Assembly: GCA_019104905.1 (NCBI GenBank)
Contig: JAHRXB010000256.1
Location: 1-5,998, forward strand
Source of the DNA: Bdellovibrio sp.
GTDB lineage: Bacteria; Bdellovibrionota; Bdellovibrionia; Bdellovibrionales; Bdellovibrionaceae
Reading direction: 5' to 3'
Length of the DNA stretch: 5,998 nt
The notes under the pieces were generated by a model. The model saw only the letters and a list, made by a program, of their open reading frames with translations. It did no database searches and was not told the DNA's origin. The translations under genes and the position numbers were made by a program. The stretch's first letter is position 1, and each line of letters begins with the position of its first letter. Positions 1 to 5,998 of the stretch are shown here, piece after piece.

Positions 1-648
1 GTAGATTTGTCGACTCTGGGAACCTCACCGTTCCAGCCTAAGAATAAACCTCAGTCGTTGAAACTGAAGGCAAAGAAGAAAATCGACTTCTGCTTGATCG
101 TGGAGTCTGAAGGTACGGCCAATACTCTGGTAACAATGGGATTCACAAAGCGTAACAACTGTATCGTGATGGGTGCTCAAGGGGTTCCTTCGAATGGTGT
201 TCGTGGCTGGTCCAAGTTGATTCAGGAAGAACTGGATGTTCCTATGTACTTCTTCGGAGATCTCGATGCGTACACTATGCAGAATATCTTCCGTACTTTG
301 AAAGCCGGATCTGCGGCTTCTTTGATTCGTAATGCTGACTTCTCGGCACCGAATGTGAAGTTCTTAGGGGTTTTACCTGAAGACGTGAAAAAGTATGACC
401 TTCCTCACTACAAAGTGAAAGAGTCGGATCCTGCGGAGGCACGCGCTTTGAAAAAGGCGAAAGATGCTTTAGAAAACGATCCGTTCTTCCTTGATAAAAA
501 AAATAAAAACTTGGCGGATATTTTGAGATGGTTGATCAAAGAAAAGATTCGTTGTGAACAACAGTCTTTCTTCTCTGTCGATCCTAATGATCCAATTAAG
601 ACCGAGAAATTGATCCTTGAGAAGATCAAAAGAGGATCTTACGTTTAA
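1..648 (+). CDS. DNA topoisomerase VI subunit A / Spo11-like protein, C-terminal part (5' end outside window)
   Basis: The reading frame is open from the first base and no in-frame stop precedes it, so the start lies upstream; the TTG at 7 is not taken as a start. The 215 visible residues hold a Toprim domain. A strand ending in Val-Glu (Glu35, motif LIVESEG) is followed 52 residues later by the Asp-Leu-Asp pair (Asp87, Asp89, motif FFGDLDAYT). These would be the Mg2+-binding acidic residues of the type IIB topoisomerase A subunit, and the spacing fits archaeal Top6A as I recall it. The segment after the DxD (LKAGSAASL, then APNVKFLGVLPED) matches the family pattern 'KYGS...L...P.I.FLG..P.D'. 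The C-terminus has the usual charged helical region with a CEQQSFF segment. The winged-helix domain with the catalytic tyrosine must lie upstream, so activity cannot be judged here. A TopVI-B (GHKL ATPase) partner might lie upstream. A Spo11-like paralogue is the main alternative. Confidence 0.8.
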   Translation, partial: VDLSTLGTSPFQPKNKPQSLKLKAKKKIDFCLIVESEGTANTLVTMGFTKRNNCIVMGAQGVPSNGVRGWSKLIQEELDVPMYFFGDLDAYTMQNIFRTLKAGSAASLIRNADFSAPNVKFLGVLPEDVKKYDLPHYKVKESDPAEARALKKAKDALENDPFFLDKKNKNLADILRWLIKEKIRCEQQSFFSVDPNDPIKTEKLILEKIKRGSYV

Positions 649-665
649 GCTGAAAACAAAGTTTA

Positions 666-708
666 AAAAAAGCAAAAGCCCACTTCTTAGGTGGGCTTTT
701 GCTTTTTT
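666..708. terminator. Bidirectional intrinsic terminator between convergent genes
   Basis: This is an 18-bp perfect inverted repeat. The left arm at 666-683 starts with an A-run and ends in GCCCAC; the right arm at 691-708 starts with GTGGGC and ends in a run of six T. They are separated by a 7-base loop (TTCTTAG). The left A-run becomes a U-run when read from the other strand. The hairpin sits 17 bases after the topoisomerase stop on the + strand and 19 bases after the barstar-like stop on the - strand, so it can serve both genes. Confidence 0.9.
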
Positions 709-727
709 AATTTAAGTGGATGCGCGC

Positions 728-1156
728 TTACTGCCAGTACATGAGGCTCATGTGACTGGGGTCGGCTTCTTGGGCCGAATTTAGAACCTCTAAAAGAGCC
801 TCGACGGTGTCTTCACTCAGAGTGACCGTCAATGCTGAACCGTTTCTGATCGTGATATCGATTTTCTTTGAGATTAAAGTTTGATCTGTGAGGACGTCAA
901 AAAGGGCATCAAGATTTTCTCCGTAGCTGGTGGGAAGTTTAAGGGCCTCGGCGAAAATTTCGTGAAGATGCTTGGTGGACTCAATGGCGCTGCCATCAAT
1001 CATCAGCATAACCACTTCTTCGGATTCAAAGATGGTAGCGCCTTTAATATCTCGCTGTTCAAGAGTGGGCGCCGCAGAAAACATATCCGCGTAACTTTGT
1101 GTGGGATAGGAAAGTAAAGCCGCGCAGAACGCGAACAATCCGAAAAGAGTCTTCAT
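728..1156 (-). CDS. Exported barstar-like (RNase inhibitor fold) protein with signal peptide
   Basis: The product is 142 residues. The start at 1156 is chosen over an upstream ATG at 1195 because a GGAGG lies 6 bases before it and translation then opens with a clean signal peptide (Lys2, hydrophobic core about 4-16, likely signal peptidase I site after Ser-Tyr-Ala23). Residues about 47-135 match barstar along most of its length: a first strand (VVMLMIDG), a helix with HLHEIFAEALKLP, and the hallmark SYGENLDALFDVLTD at 77-91, against YYGENLDALWDCLTG in Bacillus barstar. By alignment, barnase-contacting Asp35 and Asp39 are kept (Asp83, Asp87). Tyr29 is Ser77, Trp38 is Phe86 and Glu76 is Ser127, so binding may have shifted. 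Classical barstar is cytoplasmic; this one should be periplasmic. No RNase gene is adjacent. The partner is unknown, and a role as an inhibitor is inference from the fold. Confidence 0.85.
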   Translation of the reverse strand: MKTLFGLFAFCAALLSYPTQSYADMFSAAPTLEQRDIKGATIFESEEVVMLMIDGSAIESTKHLHEIFAEALKLPTSYGENLDALFDVLTDQTLISKKIDITIRNGSALTVTLSEDTVEALLEVLNSAQEADPSHMSLMYWQ

Positions 1157-1162
1157 AAGGTT

Positions 1163-1167
1163 CCTCC
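1163..1167 (-). promoter_or_regulatory. Ribosome binding site fixing the barstar-like start
   Basis: On the - strand, GGAGG lies 6 bases upstream of the ATG at 1156. It is a near-perfect Shine-Dalgarno and shows that the 13 extra codons reachable from the ATG at 1195 are not part of the protein. Confidence 0.85.
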
Positions 1168-1185
1168 AAAGAAAAATCAGGCCGG

Positions 1186-1194
1186 AGCATAACA
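1186..1194 (-). promoter_or_regulatory. Possible extended -10 promoter for the barstar-like gene
   Basis: On the - strand, TGTTATGCT reads as an extended -10 element (TG, one base, then TATGCT; 4 of 6 matches to TATAAT). Transcription would start near 1179, leaving a leader of about 23 bases that contains the Shine-Dalgarno. No convincing -35 lies at 16-18 bp. This is a weak call based on position and motif only. Confidence 0.3.
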
Positions 1195-1342
1195 CAAGGA
1201 ACCCTCAGAAGGAGGCTGTCAGGATTTTGAACAGTAATTCCTACAGAGTGTGAGGCAAGCAGGGCCTTGATTTTCACTAAGTTTTCAATTGGCAGGCTTT
1301 AAAGCGAATAGAATGGAGTTGAAGCATTTCAGTCCGGGGGCG

Positions 1343-1371
1343 TTGAGTTTTTTAGCTCCCAAACTTATAAG
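1343..1371 (+). promoter_or_regulatory. Candidate sigma-70-type promoter for the TonB-family gene
   Basis: TTGAGT at 1343-1348 (4 of 6 matches to TTGACA) is separated by 17 bp from TATAAG at 1366-1371 (5 of 6 matches to TATAAT). The -10 overlaps a perfect 10-bp palindrome, ACTTATAAGT, at 1363-1372. Transcription would begin near 1378, only about six bases before the ATG at 1384, so the message would be almost leaderless. That fits the lack of any Shine-Dalgarno there, but the promoter is predicted by eye. Confidence 0.35.
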
Positions 1372-1383
1372 TACGTCAAAACA

Positions 1384-2052
1384 ATGTCTATGAAGCTTCC
1401 TAAAACCTCTTTGAATATCAATAAGTCGGTTCTGCTTTCTGCAGTTTTGCATGGGGCTTTCTTTTTATTGGGTCTTTCCCTGACCGGGCCTCAAGGGGAG
1501 CCTCTTCCTGTGGGTGTGGAGTTAATGTATGGCGAGGGGGGGACGGAGCGCACCCCGAAAGTGGACGACGTGAAGGTGGTGAAGAACAAACCTTCTGTAC
1601 AGACGAATGACCCTGAGGCACCGACCATAAAAAGTAAAGAGGTGGCTGCGACTCCTCAGGAAACTTCTTCGCTTGGGGGGAAGGCTATGGGCTCTGCATC
1701 GGGTACTTCCGAGCGTGGAGCTTTGGAAGGACGTGAAGGTGTCATCAATGGCATCGAGGTGTCTTCTGAACAGCGCTATCTTTATGAGATCAAAACATTA
1801 CTGGAGCGTCGAAAACGGTATCCCGTAATGGCTAAAAAAATGGGACATACAGGGAAAGTAACGATGCGATTTACCTTGGCGGCCGATGGTTCGCTGAAGG
1901 AAAGTGAGATCGTTGAAAAGGCCCCTCATGAGACGTTGAATCAGGCCGCTTTGGACTTGGTGCGAGGAATCAGTGGGATGAAGCCCTTTCCCCAGGAGAT
2001 TCAACGAACTTCCTGGAGTATCACTGTTCCCATTGAATACGTTCTAAACTAA
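1384..2052 (+). CDS. TonB-family protein (N-terminal anchor, periplasmic linker, TonB C-terminal domain)
   Basis: The product is 222 residues and is predicted to be anchored in the inner membrane. Residues about 15-33 form one transmembrane segment containing Ser19-x3-His23, the same spacing as the Ser/His pair that E. coli TonB uses to couple to ExbB-ExbD. Residues about 35-125 are a low-complexity linker rich in Gly, Ser, Glu, Lys and Thr rather than the Pro-rich EP/KP repeats of classical TonB. Residues about 130-222 fit the TonB C-terminal fold: RRKRYPVMAKKMG, GKVTMRFTLAADGSLKESEIV, a helix, KPFP, and a final strand ITVPIEYVLN. The protein could transmit proton-motive force to outer-membrane receptors or be a TonB-like structural protein. 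No exbB, exbD or receptor gene is in the window, so the partner is unknown. The start could also be the ATG at 1390; no Shine-Dalgarno separates them. The gene converges on the glycosyltransferase gene with 13 bases between stop codons. Confidence 0.85.
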   Translation: MSMKLPKTSLNINKSVLLSAVLHGAFFLLGLSLTGPQGEPLPVGVELMYGEGGTERTPKVDDVKVVKNKPSVQTNDPEAPTIKSKEVAATPQETSSLGGKAMGSASGTSERGALEGREGVINGIEVSSEQRYLYEIKTLLERRKRYPVMAKKMGHTGKVTMRFTLAADGSLKESEIVEKAPHETLNQAALDLVRGISGMKPFPQEIQRTSWSITVPIEYVLN

Positions 2053-2065
2053 AACGGACCTGCTT

Positions 2066-3613
2066 CTACTGGGTAATTCCCTGAAAATTAGTGCAATAAT
2101 AAATAAAGAAAGTCCGTGCATGAATGCCGTGGCGGAAGGTCTTCAGTTCTTCTTTTTGGCAGTCATCCCACTTTGCCCACTCCATGGGATTTGTTGGGTA
2201 CTTTTCAGTACTAATATAAATCGCATTTTGTCCTTTGAGATTGTTCATCTCTTCAGGGGACTGCATCACGGTGTAGTGGCTGCGGGTAAAGTTTAACATA
2301 TAAACTTTTTGTTTTGTCGCCCACGTGGTTTGTGCAGTGGTTTCATAGCGTTGGCAGGCGATAAAAGGCTTACGTCCACTTTCGGCGTGAATTTCGCGTT
2401 GGCGGCGATTTACATATTGTCCCAGTTCTTCCCACCCTGTGAATTCATTACTGAAGTCATAAGTGGTTTTCCATTCCCCTGTAGGATTGAAAAGGTGAAA
2501 AGCTTTCGGCATCCACGGATAAATGAAGGGAGTATAGGTGATCAGTGCTAGAGGGATAAAGAAGCCTAAAATACCCCACGTATACACCTTGCTTCGGGCC
2601 TTCACGATCTGTCGGTGCCCCCAAGTAAGTCCCTGCGACCAGATGAAGCCCGCTCCCATTAAAAGTAATGTGCAAGCGGCGCCACTCCAGTGCGGTTTAT
2701 ATTCGGCAAAAAGTGGCTGTGGATAGAAGATCGCAAAAGAGGGGATAGTTAAACAAAATAGAAAACGCCAGCGCGCCTCCTTGAATTTGAAAAGCGAAGT
2801 GAGGAAGCTCAACACCAGCATCACATACAAGAATGGAGTATAGAACAGCAATTGTGCGGCAAAGAAGGTGAACCAGCGGTTTATACTGAAGGTTGATCCC
2901 GTGTGACGTCCATGGAACTGATATCTGAATCCTGGCCAGTCGTGGATGATGTTCCAGGCAAAGATCGGAGAGCACAAGATCGTTGCAATCAGAAAGCCCA
3001 CCCACGGCCACGGCGTCAGTAAATCCTTGCGGCGTTGAGGCGTTGTCAAAAGATAAAGACCAAAACCCGGAGCAAGAAGGGCGATGATAAACTTAGAGTT
3101 TAGTCCAAGCCCCATCAAAACTCCCAACCACAGCCATGTTTTTTTCACACTCCAGCGTTTATTGTCTTCACGCACTCCTTGCCAGAACACCCATGCGGAG
3201 GCCACCCAGCACAGAATGAAGGGAGGCTCAGGGGAGGCGACATAGCCACCGAATCCCCAAAAAGGAGACCAAAGCAAAATGAAACCAACAAAAATAGCCG
3301 CCCACTCATCGAAAAGGTCTTTGGTGAGTTTATAAAGAAAAACGACCGTGCCGATAAAGCATAAAAAGCCAGGAAGTCGAACTCCCAAGTAAGTGTCCCC
3401 AAAGAGACTTGTCGTGATTGCTTCAAGCCAAGCGATCATTCCAGGATGATCATAGTAGGACAGTTGCAGCCATTTCGCCCATGACCAGTGATAAGCCTCA
3501 TCATCAATCAGCCCTATGTTGAGGGAAAAAAAGGCGCGGAAAAGAAGGGTCAGAATGAAGAGAAGAGTGACCTTTTGCGAAGTGCTTTGTTGTTTCCAAA
3601 ACTCACGAATCAC
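2066..3613 (-). CDS. GT39/PMT_2-like polytopic membrane glycosyltransferase (ArnT-like)
   Basis: The product is 515 residues, starting at GTG (3613) with AAGGA seven bases upstream. It is an integral inner-membrane protein with around ten or more hydrophobic segments up to about residue 365, followed by a soluble C-terminal tail of about 150 residues. Features of the dolichyl/undecaprenyl-phosphate-sugar-dependent GT-C family are visible. They are the acidic first periplasmic loop IDDEAYHW (Asp37-Asp38-Glu39), then YYDHPGMIAW (53-62), SPEPP (127-131, where relatives usually have Asp/Glu-Pro), GLNSKF (170-175) and KPHWSG (306-311). Members move a sugar from a polyprenyl phosphate carrier to lipid A, other lipids or proteins on the periplasmic face. 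The acceptor and sugar cannot be read from sequence, so no gene symbol is given. The gene stands alone between two + strand genes, with no arn-type sugar synthesis neighbours. Family assignment is firm; substrate is unknown. Confidence 0.85.
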   Translation of the reverse strand: MIREFWKQQSTSQKVTLLFILTLLFRAFFSLNIGLIDDEAYHWSWAKWLQLSYYDHPGMIAWLEAITTSLFGDTYLGVRLPGFLCFIGTVVFLYKLTKDLFDEWAAIFVGFILLWSPFWGFGGYVASPEPPFILCWVASAWVFWQGVREDNKRWSVKKTWLWLGVLMGLGLNSKFIIALLAPGFGLYLLTTPQRRKDLLTPWPWVGFLIATILCSPIFAWNIIHDWPGFRYQFHGRHTGSTFSINRWFTFFAAQLLFYTPFLYVMLVLSFLTSLFKFKEARWRFLFCLTIPSFAIFYPQPLFAEYKPHWSGAACTLLLMGAGFIWSQGLTWGHRQIVKARSKVYTWGILGFFIPLALITYTPFIYPWMPKAFHLFNPTGEWKTTYDFSNEFTGWEELGQYVNRRQREIHAESGRKPFIACQRYETTAQTTWATKQKVYMLNFTRSHYTVMQSPEEMNNLKGQNAIYISTEKYPTNPMEWAKWDDCQKEELKTFRHGIHARTFFIYYCTNFQGITQ

Positions 3614-3620
3614 GGCTGTT

Positions 3621-3625
3621 TCCTT
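3621..3625 (-). promoter_or_regulatory. Ribosome binding site for the GTG-started glycosyltransferase
   Basis: AAGGA on the - strand lies seven bases before the GTG at 3613. It supports GTG as the true start; the protein then opens with a short charged stretch before the first membrane segment, as is usual in this family. Confidence 0.7.
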
Positions 3626-3723
3626 GCTATACAGTATGTCAAATCTCTGTCGTAATATTTCACAGCGCGCAAGGCAACTGTTCCCAGCATGACAGAATGT
3701 GTAAAGTGTGAGAATCTTCCGCC

Positions 3724-4785
3724 ATGAAATGGGTCCTTCTCTTTATACTGGTATTAGTGGGTGTCTCTGGTTGTCAGAGCTTTCGGTATCATGATCCGAA
3801 CAAGGTCCACCATGGAGAGAATCAATTCTTGAATAACTATGATAATTCTCCAAAAGACGGCTTTTGGAAGTGGCAGTGGGAACGTTTAACCAGCACGCGT
3901 CCCCCCGAACCGCCATTTCATCCTGAGATCGTGAAGACGGACACGCAATTTCTGCAAGCCAATCGCGAAGAGTCCACTTTGACCTGGATTGGACACGCGA
4001 CATCGTTGATTCAGCTATCCGGAGTCAATATCTTGATGGACCCGGTTTTTTCTGACCGCGTATCACCCGTGAGCTTTATGGGGCCGAAGCGTTTGGTTCC
4101 TTTGCCTTTTGAAATATCTGATCTGCCCGCGATTGATGTCGTTTTGGTTTCACACGGTCACTATGATCATCTGGATCTTCCGACCTTGCGAGCACTGGCT
4201 CAAAGAGATTCTCAAACTTTGTTTTTGGTTCCTCTGGGGAATGAGGCTTTACTGAAATCTCAAGGAATAAAAAACGTCAAAGAAATGGATTGGTGGGACG
4301 AAACCAAGGTCAAAGATCTGACAGTCGTCTTAACGCCGGCGCAGCACTGGAGTCAGCGCAGTTTATTCGATCACAATAAGTCTTTGTGGGGTGGATGGTA
4401 TGTGAAGACCTCCCGTCTTCATGTGTTTTATTCTGGAGATACTGGGTATTCTCGGGACTTTCGAGATATTCGCCTGAAGTTGGGAGAGGTTGATGTGGCC
4501 CTTCTTCCTGTGGGAACTTACGAACCCCGTTGGTTTATGAAAAAACAACATGTGAATCCAGAAGAAGCCGTCCAGATTCACGAGGACTTAAAGGCAAAAC
4601 TTTCGATTGGAGTCCATTGGGGCACTTTTCGTTTGTCGGATGAGGCGATGTCCTTGCCGCCCGTGGATTTGCAAAAAGCCTTGGCGGCAAAGAACTTGGA
4701 CTCCAGCGTATTTCGCTTGTTGAAGCACGGTGAAATTTTGAAGCTCAAAAATTATGAGAGGGTGTATGCAGAAGTTCCGCATTGA
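3724..4785 (+). CDS. Lipoprotein with NAPE-PLD-like metallo-beta-lactamase domain (phospholipase D-like hydrolase)
   Basis: The product is 353 residues. The N-terminus is a lipoprotein signal: Lys2, a hydrophobic core, then lipobox Val-Ser-Gly-Cys17. Gln at +2 argues against inner-membrane retention, so an outer-membrane lipoprotein is likely. From about residue 85 the protein has a complete metallo-beta-lactamase fold: [20 protein letters not shown], the zinc motif HGHYDH (His144, His146, Asp148, His149), His208 in TPAQHW, Asp239 in SGDTGY and His298 in GVHWGTF. Several blocks match human NAPE-PLD almost word for word: [28 protein letters not shown] and LKHGE. In eukaryotes that enzyme hydrolyses N-acyl-phosphatidylethanolamine to N-acylethanolamine and phosphatidic acid. 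Bacterial relatives are often labelled RomA-like or UlaG-like, and their substrates are mostly untested. All expected metal ligands are present. The Shine-Dalgarno is weak. The 3' end overlaps aspA by 20 bases. The fold and lipidation are well supported; the substrate is inferred. Confidence 0.88.
   Translation: MKWVLLFILVLVGVSGCQSFRYHDPNKVHHGENQFLNNYDNSPKDGFWKWQWERLTSTRPPEPPFHPEIVKTDTQFLQANREESTLTWIGHATSLIQLSGVNILMDPVFSDRVSPVSFMGPKRLVPLPFEISDLPAIDVVLVSHGHYDHLDLPTLRALAQRDSQTLFLVPLGNEALLKSQGIKNVKEMDWWDETKVKDLTVVLTPAQHWSQRSLFDHNKSLWGGWYVKTSRLHVFYSGDTGYSRDFRDIRLKLGEVDVALLPVGTYEPRWFMKKQHVNPEEAVQIHEDLKAKLSIGVHWGTFRLSDEAMSLPPVDLQKALAAKNLDSSVFRLLKHGEILKLKNYERVYAEVPH
4756..4762 (+). promoter_or_regulatory. 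Shine-Dalgarno-like sequence for aspA inside the preceding gene
   Basis: The purine run GAGAGGG sits just before the aspA ATG at 4766, within the coding sequence of the NAPE-PLD-like lipoprotein. Spacing is short (3-4 bases from its end), so initiation may depend partly on coupling to translation of the upstream gene. Confidence 0.5.
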
Positions 4786-5998
4786 AAAAGATCTATTAGG
4801 TGAAAAAAAGGTTCCTGCCGATGCTTATTATGGCATTCACACTTTGCGAGCTGTTGAGAACTTTCAGATCTCCGGTCAAAAAATTGGCGCAAATCATTTG
4901 TTTTTGCGTGGACTGGCGTTAGTCAAAAAAGCGGCGGCATTGGCCAATGGAGAACTGGGAACGATTTCGCAGGATGTTTCAGCGTCCTTGGTGCAAGCGT
5001 GTGACGTGATTTTGCAAAATCCTCAACAGTGGTCTTCGCAGTTTCCCTCTGATATTTATCAAGGAGGGGCGGGGACTTCGATCAATATGAATGCGAACGA
5101 GGTCATTGCTAATATCGCGCTTGAAAAAAGAGGTTTGGAAAAAGGCACCTACTCTGTCATCAATCCGAACGACCATGTGAATAAATGCCAATCAACCAAT
5201 GATGCCTATCCTACGGCCTTCCGTGTGGCTTTGTATGAACATCTGAATGTGGCCATCGAAGCGATTGATGAATTGGCGGCCGCTTTTGAAAAAAAGGGTC
5301 ACGAGTTTAAGAGTGTTTTGAAAATGGGACGAACTCAGTTGCAGGATGCGGTCCCGATGTCTTTGGGGCAAGAGTTCAATGCTTTTTCTACGTTGCTGAA
5401 GGAAGACAGTCGCCTGATGAAGAGTGTGCAGAAGTTGATTCTCGAGGTGAACTTGGGGGCGACAGCGATTGGAACGGGCATCAACACGCCTCCCGAGTAT
5501 GCTCCTTTGGCGGTAAAAAAATTAGCCGAAGTGACTGGTTATCCTTTCGTGCAATCTGAGGATTACATTGAGGCGACCAGCGATTGTGGAGCTTACATCA
5601 TCGTCTCGGGCGCGTTGAAAAGAACCGCCGTGAAGCTCTCAAAGATCTGTAATGATCTTCGTTTGCTCAGCTCAGGGCCTCGCGCGGGCCTCAAAGAGAT
5701 CAATCTTCCCGAGATGCAAGCGGGATCTTCCATTATGCCCGCGAAGGTCAATCCCGTGATTCCCGAAGTGGTGAATCAAGTGGCATTTAAAATTATCGGA
5801 AATGATCTGACCATCACTCTCGCGGCGGAGGCTGGGCAGTTGCAGTTGAACGTCATGGAACCCGTTATTGCCTCAAGTATTTTCGAGTCCATCCATCTTT
5901 TGACTCAAGGATGTCATACACTGCGCGAAAAATGTGTTGAGGGGATCTCCGCCAATCCGGAGCGTTGTCGAAACTACGTGATGAACAGTATCGGTATT
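4766..5998 (+). CDS. aspA: Aspartate ammonia-lyase (aspartase), 3' end outside window
   Basis: The 411 visible residues align from start to end with E. coli AspA, so about 60-65 C-terminal residues lie past the right edge. The enzyme is a cytoplasmic homotetramer that converts L-aspartate to fumarate and ammonia. The start at 4766 gives [12 protein letters not shown], matching the N-terminal IRIEEDLLG of E. coli. Active-site regions are intact: [10 protein letters not shown] (100-109), [18 protein letters not shown] (133-150), [11 protein letters not shown] (188-198) and the SS-loop signature [11 protein letters not shown] (320-330), with probable catalytic Ser321 and Lys327. Gln191 in GRTQLQD, where fumarase C has His, together with the overall match, favours aspartase over fumarase. 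The gene begins 20 bases before the end of the lipoprotein gene in another frame, so the two are probably co-transcribed. In an amino-acid-catabolising organism it would feed aspartate carbon into the TCA cycle. Confidence 0.95.
   Translation, partial: MQKFRIEKDLLGEKKVPADAYYGIHTLRAVENFQISGQKIGANHLFLRGLALVKKAAALANGELGTISQDVSASLVQACDVILQNPQQWSSQFPSDIYQGGAGTSINMNANEVIANIALEKRGLEKGTYSVINPNDHVNKCQSTNDAYPTAFRVALYEHLNVAIEAIDELAAAFEKKGHEFKSVLKMGRTQLQDAVPMSLGQEFNAFSTLLKEDSRLMKSVQKLILEVNLGATAIGTGINTPPEYAPLAVKKLAEVTGYPFVQSEDYIEATSDCGAYIIVSGALKRTAVKLSKICNDLRLLSSGPRAGLKEINLPEMQAGSSIMPAKVNPVIPEVVNQVAFKIIGNDLTITLAAEAGQLQLNVMEPVIASSIFESIHLLTQGCHTLREKCVEGISANPERCRNYVMNSIGI

Noticed and set aside
1157..1195. 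N-terminal extension of the barstar-like protein from the ATG at 1195
   Set aside because: The strong GGAGG at 1163-1167 and the signal peptide beginning at 1156 show that the shorter form is the real one; the longer form would bury the signal sequence behind 13 extra residues.
1059..1277. 72-codon open frame on the - strand in the divergent intergenic region
   Set aside because: It overlaps the barstar-like gene in another frame, has no recognisable domain and no Shine-Dalgarno that I could see; it is most likely chance.
2054..2117. ACGGAC and GTCCGT inverted repeat flanking the TonB/glycosyltransferase junction
   Set aside because: The arms are only 6 bp and over 50 bases apart with no T-tract, so this is probably chance and not a terminator.
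3678..3695. CTGT...ACAG inverted repeat resembling a LexA-type box upstream of the lipoprotein gene
   Set aside because: The half sites are 10 bases apart rather than the 8 of an E. coli-type box, and the interior is not AT-rich, so it does not fit a LexA operator.
3614..3723. TTGACA on the - strand (about 3634-3639) as a promoter for the glycosyltransferase gene
   Set aside because: The -35 match is perfect, but no -10-like hexamer lies 16-18 bp downstream; the nearby TATAGC is far too close. No clear promoter for the + strand lipoprotein gene was found here either.
4766..5998. Class II fumarase as an alternative to aspartase
   Set aside because: The GRTQLQD motif (Gln where fumarase C has His) and the near-continuous match to AspA, including the N-terminus, favour aspartase.

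Overview
This window reads as chromosomal DNA from a Gram-negative bacterium. It encodes a periplasmic signal-peptide protein, an N-terminal lipoprotein, a TonB-family protein and an ArnT/GT39-like membrane glycosyltransferase. The gene mix, the moderate GC content and a bacterial topoisomerase VI A-like protein recall Bdellovibrio or a related Bdellovibrionota lineage. That assignment is inference from memory; the sequence holds no rRNA or other decisive marker.

Layout from left to right: (1) the C-terminal part of a topoisomerase VI subunit A / Spo11-type protein on the + strand, cut by the left edge. (2) A strong hairpin with an A-tract on one side and a T-tract on the other, placed to terminate transcription from both directions. 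(3) On the - strand, a small barstar-fold protein carrying an N-terminal signal peptide, so predicted to be periplasmic. (4) A 227-base divergent intergenic region. (5) On the + strand, a TonB-family protein with an N-terminal anchor and a C-terminal TonB domain. (6) On the - strand, convergent with it and only 13 bases away, a 515-residue GT39/PMT_2-type membrane glycosyltransferase. (7) A 110-base divergent intergenic region. (8) On the + strand, a lipoprotein with a metallo-beta-lactamase fold that closely resembles NAPE-hydrolysing phospholipase D. (9) Overlapping its end by 20 bases, an aspartate ammonia-lyase gene (aspA) that runs off the right edge.

Most genes alternate in strand and are probably independent transcription units. 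The only operon-like pair is the NAPE-PLD-like lipoprotein gene and aspA. Four of the six products are predicted to act at the envelope: periplasmic barstar, TonB, glycosyltransferase and phospholipase-like lipoprotein. No mobile element, CRISPR array, tRNA or rRNA was seen. No multi-gene novel system is evident. The most unusual items are the exported barstar-like protein, the eukaryote-like NAPE-PLD lipoprotein coupled to aspA, and the bacterial topoisomerase VI A-like protein.
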